From: Bacteroidota bacterium
GTDB lineage: Bacteria; Bacteroidota; Bacteroidia; Sphingobacteriales; Sphingobacteriaceae
Direction of reading: 5' to 3'
Assembly: GCA_013285685.1 (NCBI GenBank)
Contig: JABDHD010000034.1
Span: 1-37,149, forward strand
Length of the DNA: 37,149 bases
Under the pieces are notes generated by a model that was not told the origin of the DNA, made no database searches, and worked only from the letters and a program-made list of their open reading frames with translations. The first letter of the stretch is position 1. Each line of letters opens with the position of its first letter. The position numbers were made by a program, and so were the translations under genes. This document shows, one piece after another, positions 33,012-37,149 of this stretch.

Positions 33012-34013
33012 ATGAGCAACACACCTTTCACGCTTATTTTATCTCTGATAGCCCTGTTTATTAGTACAGCAAGCCATGCACAATCTGAAATAAACGACAA
33101 TATAGTGTCGTCTGTCCATAGGTTCACTTTAAATGTTGGCATTAGATCAGTTGTGCCGTTTCACAATCGCTTTCTTTGTCTCGATGACAAGGGAAGCTTA
33201 TTCTTGGTGAGTCAAAATTCGAGTCAAATAGATTCATCGATTAAAAAATCCGCATTGAGCCTTGACTTTCAGGAAATTCGAGTTATTGATGATACTATAG
33301 TCGGGGTGGAAAGGTTTCAAAGTTATTTTTTTGATGAAATGACAAAAACGTGGAAGCAATATAAATTCAAAAAAAGCATTTACCCCGGCGATCTGATATT
33401 TCAGGACAACGAATATTATATTTCCAGCACCTGTTCAGGAGAATGGGGCGGCACGATCTACTTTACTAATAAAAAGACAGGCAAAGCATACGAAAGTATA
33501 TGTACATGCGCCGTCAACGTCATAAAAGTACCCAAATACTACAATGTCACGGCTTCACTGGCGCATATGTCGGGATTTGCAACCATCTTCAATGTCAGAA
33601 ATCCAACAAAACTGAAGGTGTATCGGGCGCCAAAAACTCCTCTGGGATCGAAGTCGGCAAAATTCGTGGCGATTGGCAGTAACGAAAGCAATTCATGGAC
33701 GGGAGTTGAAAAACTTGCAGATACAATTGGGGCAACCTGCGCGGGTAGCTTTAAATATAAAAACGCGTTACTATACCTGGTCGAGCATGAATCATTTCGG
33801 GAGCCCCCATCCATTTGGATAGATAGTATTCATAATCGCAAACTGGTTAAGCTTTACAACTTGACTCATTTTGGAATACTTGGAACAGATGACGACTGTT
33901 ACAGTTATAACGGCGTAACCATTACTGCTTTTGATAATAAACAATTTTCGGGCTTTATTTACATTGCCGACAATAAACTGGAGTTATATATCTTTGACCG
34001 ATTTAAAAAATAA
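33012..34013 (+). CDS. Secreted protein of unknown function, coupled to ypdA
   Basis: A 333-residue protein with a signal peptide (MSNTPFTLILSLIALFISTASHA, cut before Q). The start is the ATG of that signal; an earlier TTG would add eight residues. The mature part is beta-strand rich with runs like FHNRFLCLDDKGSLFLVSQN and DDTIVGVERFQSYFFDE that suggest a propeller-like fold, but I see no repeat clear enough to name. The stop and the next start share bases (TAATG), so it is translated together with ypdA. Its composition is more AT-rich than neighbours, which may mean later acquisition. Confidence 0.75.
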   Translation: MSNTPFTLILSLIALFISTASHAQSEINDNIVSSVHRFTLNVGIRSVVPFHNRFLCLDDKGSLFLVSQNSSQIDSSIKKSALSLDFQEIRVIDDTIVGVERFQSYFFDEMTKTWKQYKFKKSIYPGDLIFQDNEYYISSTCSGEWGGTIYFTNKKTGKAYESICTCAVNVIKVPKYYNVTASLAHMSGFATIFNVRNPTKLKVYRAPKTPLGSKSAKFVAIGSNESNSWTGVEKLADTIGATCAGSFKYKNALLYLVEHESFREPPSIWIDSIHNRKLVKLYNLTHFGILGTDDDCYSYNGVTITAFDNKQFSGFIYIADNKLELYIFDRFKK

Positions 34014-34969
34014 TGCTCGATATCCTCATCATTGGCGGCGGCCCTATCGGTATAGCCTGTGGACTTGCGGCTCAAAAAGCCGGTTTGAACTATGTTATTG
34101 TCGAAAAAGGCTGCCTCGTAAACTCGCTTTATAACTACCCGTCTACAATGACCTTTTTTTCCACTTCGGAAAAGCTGGAGATTGGCGGGATACCTTTTGT
34201 TACCATCAGCAACAAGCCGGTCCGCGCCGAAGCATTGGAATATTACCGCAGGGTAGCCACATCAAATAACCTCAATATTAATTTATTCGAAGAGGTTATC
34301 GACGTAAAAAAAGAAAATGATCACTTCGTTATCACGTCAGCAAAAACAACTTACGCTGCAAAACGGGTGATACTATCTACCGGATTTTATGATATAGCAA
34401 TGCCATTAAACATCCCGGGCGAAGATTTGCCGAAAGTGCGGCATTACTACAAAGACCCGCATTTTTATGCTATGCAAAAGGTTGTGGTGGTAGGCTCAAG
34501 CAATTCGGCAATTGATGCGGCGCTGGAAACCTACCGCAAAGGCGCGGAGGTGACTTTGGTGATCCGCGATGCAGAAGTAAGCCACAGGGTAAAATATTGG
34601 GTAAGGCCCGATATTTTAAACCGGATAAAAGAAGGCAGCATAAAGGCCTGTTTTAATTCGAATTTAAAGGCGATCAGGCAGGATGAGGTGGATATTCAAA
34701 CCCCGGACGGTGTGATCACCATCCCCAATGATTTTGTTATGGCGATGACCGGCTATCGCCCTAACTTTGAATTCCTTAAAAAGCTGGGCATTCATCTAAC
34801 TGAAGATAAGTTTATCCCCCACTACAACCACCAAACCATGGAAACCAACGTACCGGGCCTATACCTTGCCGGCGTTGTTTGCGGCGGACTGGATACCCAT
34901 TTATGGTTTATCGAGAACTCCCGGATACATGCGGAGATGATTATAACGGATATCGTTGGTAGGAGTTGA
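34013..34969 (+). CDS. ypdA: YpdA-type bacillithiol disulfide reductase
   Basis: A 318-residue FAD/NADPH oxidoreductase. The FAD Rossmann motif is IIGGGPIGIACGLAAQKAG (residues 6-24), with VEKGCLVNSLYNYP and MTFFSTSEKLEIGGIPF directly after as in YpdA proteins, and a second NADPH fold VVVGSSNSAIDAALE. MTGYRPNFEFL and NVPGLYLAGVVCGG close the family pattern. It recycles bacillithiol disulfide in the cytoplasm and lacks the CxxC of thioredoxin reductase. This fits a bacillithiol-using Bacteroidota. It starts inside the stop of the secreted unknown gene. Confidence 0.92.
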   Translation: MLDILIIGGGPIGIACGLAAQKAGLNYVIVEKGCLVNSLYNYPSTMTFFSTSEKLEIGGIPFVTISNKPVRAEALEYYRRVATSNNLNINLFEEVIDVKKENDHFVITSAKTTYAAKRVILSTGFYDIAMPLNIPGEDLPKVRHYYKDPHFYAMQKVVVVGSSNSAIDAALETYRKGAEVTLVIRDAEVSHRVKYWVRPDILNRIKEGSIKACFNSNLKAIRQDEVDIQTPDGVITIPNDFVMAMTGYRPNFEFLKKLGIHLTEDKFIPHYNHQTMETNVPGLYLAGVVCGGLDTHLWFIENSRIHAEMIITDIVGRS

Positions 34970-35082
34970 AAAGTTGTAATGTTGGAAAGTTGTAATGTTA
35001 TAGAAGTTAAGGAATCTGTTCGGACTCGAAAATGGCCATCCGTATCAAAAATCAAAACATTGCAACATTACAACTTTTCAAC
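34965..35082. repeat. 20-bp perfect inverted repeat after ypdA
   Basis: GTTGAAAAGTTGTAATGTTG (34965-34984) and its exact inverse (35063-35082), 78-base spacer. The left arm begins in the last codons of ypdA. It is probably a terminator-like dispersed repeat. Confidence 0.75.
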
Positions 35083-35274
35083 ATTGCAACAATAAAACAA
35101 TTCAATTTTTCCCTTGCATAAATAAAAATTAATGCGGTCTTTTGCACGCGAATTAAAATACCAAAGCATAAAAGAAAAAAATGAAACAACAAAGCTTAAA
35201 TAAGCCCACAGCCAGAGCGTTTTTCGCTCCTGTTGCCGCTGCTTTGATTTCAGTCGTTTTTGTATTTTCTCCAT
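35068..35274 (-). CDS. Possible small single-pass membrane protein
   Basis: A 68-residue frame with a very basic N terminus (MEKIQKRLKSKQRQQERK), one hydrophobic helix (LWLWAYLSFVVSFFSFMLWYF) and a short tail. The pattern is plausible for a small membrane protein, but the last ~10 codons run into the inverted repeat, there is no family match I know, and no clear promoter. It may be spurious. Its gap of ~450 bases otherwise holds only repeats. Confidence 0.35.
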   Translation of the reverse strand: MEKIQKRLKSKQRQQERKTLWLWAYLSFVVSFFSFMLWYFNSRAKDRINFYLCKGKIELFYCCNVEKL

Positions 35275-35329
35275 CCCGACGAAGGCCCTATATGCCGAGG
35301 GTTTGATGTTCCCTCCAAATCCAACCTGT

Positions 35330-35352
35330 AGAGACGCAATATTTTGCGTCTT
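35330..35352. repeat. GAGACGCAA-type palindrome, copy 1
   Basis: AGAGACGCAATATTTTGCGTCTT, arms with one end mismatch; two more copies flank the GNAT/argG gap. Confidence 0.8.
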
Positions 35353-35423
35353 ATCCCCTGATAAGCATCATTTTATTGTTAACGCCGTAAAAGGCAAACC
35401 ATTAACGGTAATTTTCTATTTCA

Positions 35424-36080
35424 ATGACCATACAAGATTTTGATATAATAGTTGCAAGTGCACAGCACATTGATTATGCCCAGCAAATCTGCGACGAAAT
35501 GGCTGAGTCGGCCAAAGCGCGGGGTACCGGCATTGCACAACGCTCGCCTGAGTATGTGGCGGACAAAATGCTGGAAGGTAAAGCGGTCATCGCCTTTCAT
35601 AAGGACGGTACCTGGGCCGGGTTTTGTTATATCGAGACCTGGAGCCACGGCGATTTTGTGGCCAATTCGGGCCTCATCGTTAACCCAATATTCCGGAAGG
35701 CCGGTTTAGCGAAAGCGATAAAGGAACGTATTTTCAAATTATCACGCACTAAATACCCAAATGCCAAGATATTCGGGTTAACCACAGGTTTGGCCGTTAT
35801 GAAGATCAACTCCGAATTAGGCTATGAGCCGGTAACCTATTCGGAACTTACCCAGGATGAAGAATTTTGGGCCGGCTGCAAAAGCTGCGTCAACTACGAT
35901 ATTTTGATGAGCAAAGGCCGGAAAAATTGTATGTGCACCGCCATGTTGTTTGATCCGGCGGAAAAAGCAAAGGAACTGGAGGAGAAATCAAAGGAAATGG
36001 TGCGCAAAGCGAATTTGTTTGGGCGAATCGAGAAGGTGCTTAAGAGCTTTAGCCAGGATTTAAAATTTTTATCAACGTAG
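35424..36080 (+). CDS. GNAT N-acetyltransferase of the arginine cluster (ArgA-like role likely)
   Basis: A 218-residue acetyltransferase. The core carries GLIVNPIFRKAGLAKAIKERIF (motif A, about residues 80-101) and MKINSELGYEPV (motif B). The C-terminal third has a cysteine cluster, FWAGCKSC, CMCTAML, which may bind a metal, then a charged helix. In Bacteroidota this gene commonly precedes argG in the arginine cluster and is thought to supply the N-acylglutamate synthase step. The neighbouring argG here agrees. Substrate assignment is inference from context. It ends inside a short palindrome. Confidence 0.82.
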   Translation: MTIQDFDIIVASAQHIDYAQQICDEMAESAKARGTGIAQRSPEYVADKMLEGKAVIAFHKDGTWAGFCYIETWSHGDFVANSGLIVNPIFRKAGLAKAIKERIFKLSRTKYPNAKIFGLTTGLAVMKINSELGYEPVTYSELTQDEEFWAGCKSCVNYDILMSKGRKNCMCTAMLFDPAEKAKELEEKSKEMVRKANLFGRIEKVLKSFSQDLKFLST

Positions 36081-36101
36081 AGGCGCAATATTTTGCGTCT
36101 C
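36080..36101. repeat. GAGACGCAA-type palindrome, copy 2
   Basis: Begins GAGGCGCAA and ends TTGCGTCTC (one mismatch), directly at the GNAT stop codon. Confidence 0.8.
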
Positions 36102-36165
36102 CTGTAGTGCATTCCGAACGTGCGAAGGATACGCAGCAAAGCGCGCTTCAACACAAATATTTCCG

Positions 36166-36187
36166 GAGACGCAAAATATTGCGTCTC
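36166..36187. repeat. GAGACGCAA-type palindrome, copy 3
   Basis: Perfect: GAGACGCAA, AATA, TTGCGTCTC, 16 bases before the argG ATG, in opposite orientation of the loop to copy 2. The two copies face each other across 64 bases and could form a larger stem in the leader. Confidence 0.8.
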
Positions 36188-36203
36188 GACAAAAAATACA
36201 TCA

Positions 36204-36638
36204 ATGAAAAAAAAGGTTGTTTTAGCATACAGTGGTGGTCTGGATACTTCTTTCTGCTGCATCTATTTAACCCAGGATTTGGGGTACGAAGTACATTCAG
36301 TGATTGTTAATACTGGCGGCTTCAGTGAAGAGGAATTGAATGGCGTGGAAGAACGCGCGTATAAAATGGGCGTTACGTCGCACCATGTGGTAGACGAGAC
36401 GGAGAATTTTTATAATACCTGCATCCGCTTCCTTATTTATGGTAATGTTTTAAAAAACAATACCTATCCCCTTTCGGTTAGCGCCGAACGTGTTAGCCAG
36501 GCAACAGCCATCGCTAATTACGCCAGGGAAATAGGCGCCGAATTTGTTGCTCACGGCAGCACCGGCGCGGGTAACGACCAGGTAAGGTTTGATATGATCT
36601 TTAACATCCTGGTACCCGAAGTGCAGATCATGTGCTGA
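36204..36638 (+). pseudogene. argG: Argininosuccinate synthase, N-terminal part, cut by inversion
   Basis: The first 143 codons are a normal ArgG N terminus: MKKKVVLAYSGGLDTSF with the PP-loop SGGLDTS for ATP, NTGGFSEEEL, YPLSVSAERVSQA and the aspartate/citrulline region AHGSTGAGNDQVRFD. After VPEVQIM it hits TGC and a stop instead of continuing into TPIRDL. The rest of the gene is on the other strand just downstream. As it stands the product would be a 144-residue dead fragment. Start placed at the ATG before KKKVV; the open frame upstream is repeat sequence. Confidence 0.93.
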
Positions 36639-37149
36639 TTCGATGCCAACTACCTGGAAACGATACGGATGCAGCTGCACGAACACTTTGCCGCTTACAT
36701 TATGCTGGGTGTCGGTTAAAAACGCTTCGATATTGCGCATGATCGGATCATGAAACTGGCCCTCATGCAGCCAGTTGCCATAAAAGGAGGAAAGCTGGTC
36801 TTTCCACGAAAGCTGCCACTTGGTCAGCACGTGTTTCTCCAATGTATGATGCGCCTTTATAATGATCATGGGCGCAGCAGCTTCAAAACCAACCCGGCCC
36901 TTTATACCTATGATCGTGTCCCCTACGTGAATATCCCGGCCAATCCCGTAAGGCTGGGCAATAGCCTGCAGAGCCTGTATCGCTTTAGTCGGATGGCTAA
37001 ATTTTACGCCATCGATGCCCCAAAGCTCACCTTTCTCAAATTCAAGTTCAATATTTGTTGCTTCAGTTGAGGAAACCTGGGTTGGCCACGCTTCTTCGGG
37101 CAATCCCAAATTTGAGGTCAGCGTCTCTTTGCCACCTACTGATGTGCCC
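36624..37149 (-). pseudogene. argG: Argininosuccinate synthase, C-terminal part, inverted, entering from right edge
   Basis: On the minus strand the sequence enters the window in frame at GTSVGGKETLTSNLGLPEEA, then IGRDIHVGDTIIGIKGRVGF, AAAPMIIIKAHHTLEKH, VLTKWQ, PIMRNIEAFL and YRFQVVGIESAHDL, which is the ArgG C-terminal half in normal order. After AHDL it reads into the complement of the N-terminal part. The residues between 144 and about 175 would lie beyond the right edge, and so would the last ~20 residues. The reading frame shows no other damage, so the inversion is recent or artificial. Confidence 0.92.

Noticed and set aside
36450..37109. A 219-residue minus-strand frame as a separate new gene
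   Set aside because: Its first part is plainly the ArgG C-terminal half and its last ~60 codons are the complement of the ArgG N-terminal part, so it is the inverted half of argG, not a new protein.

Overview
The window looks like a piece of a Bacteroidota chromosome, most likely Sphingobacteriaceae and close to Mucilaginibacter. This is an inference from gene content and signals, not from a search. Supporting signs are a secreted protein with a type IX secretion sorting domain, a TonB-dependent receptor paired with a DUF4249 lipoprotein, a YpdA-type bacillithiol disulfide reductase, a GNAT gene next to argG, promoters of the Bacteroidota form (TTG or TTTG, about 19 bases, TAnnTTTG), almost no Shine-Dalgarno sequences, and many short palindromic repeats at the 3' ends of genes.

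Layout. 1-2.7 kb: end of an FGGY sugar kinase, a GNAT acetyltransferase and a T9SS-exported adhesin-like protein. 2.9-9.8 kb: a Tat-exported TIM-barrel sugar isomerase/epimerase-like protein, two tandem FAD-dependent oxidases, a membrane adenylate cyclase and a phytanoyl-CoA dioxygenase-like protein. 9.9-13.1 kb: TonB receptor plus DUF4249 lipoprotein. 13.1-17.6 kb (minus): a three-gene signalling operon (Cache-like/HAMP histidine kinase, Rcp1-like receiver, REC-PAS-PAS-PAS kinase) with a good promoter. 18.1-19.1 kb (minus): a fluoride-response unit, namely promoter, fluoride riboswitch, crcB channel and a universal stress protein. 19.1-21.7 kb (minus): ThuA-domain protein and GMC oxidoreductase. 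22-25.6 kb: a membrane protein with an orphan DHp domain, a conserved hypothetical, an ECF sigma factor with a membrane partner, and a PaiA-like acetyltransferase followed by an unusual array of its own 3' end. 25.6-28.8 kb: BNR-repeat lipoprotein, small secreted protein, DNA polymerase IV. 28.8-31.5 kb: a zeta-toxin-like kinase with a small upstream partner, then two 2'-5' RNA ligase-family paralogues. 31.5-35 kb: seven-CXXCH cytochrome, SRP RNA, unknown secreted protein, YpdA. 35.4-37.1 kb: GNAT and argG, but argG is broken by an inversion.

Most notable points: (1) a 176-bp tandem array downstream of the PaiA-like gene, in which diverged copies of the last 33 codons alternate with a 91-bp palindromic element; differences are mostly synonymous, so the copies look like relics of once-selected paralogous genes. 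The palindrome recurs beside dinB. (2) argG is read on plus up to codon 143 and then continues as its own C-terminal half on minus, with a junction of about 8 bp microhomology. This is either a real inversion or an assembly/amplification chimera near a contig end. (3) A fluoride riboswitch with a visible competing hairpin. (4) Repeats and a palindromic operator-like site around the toxin module and the 2H phosphoesterase pair.

All product names rest on motif recognition by eye. Positions of domains are approximate unless a residue number is given.
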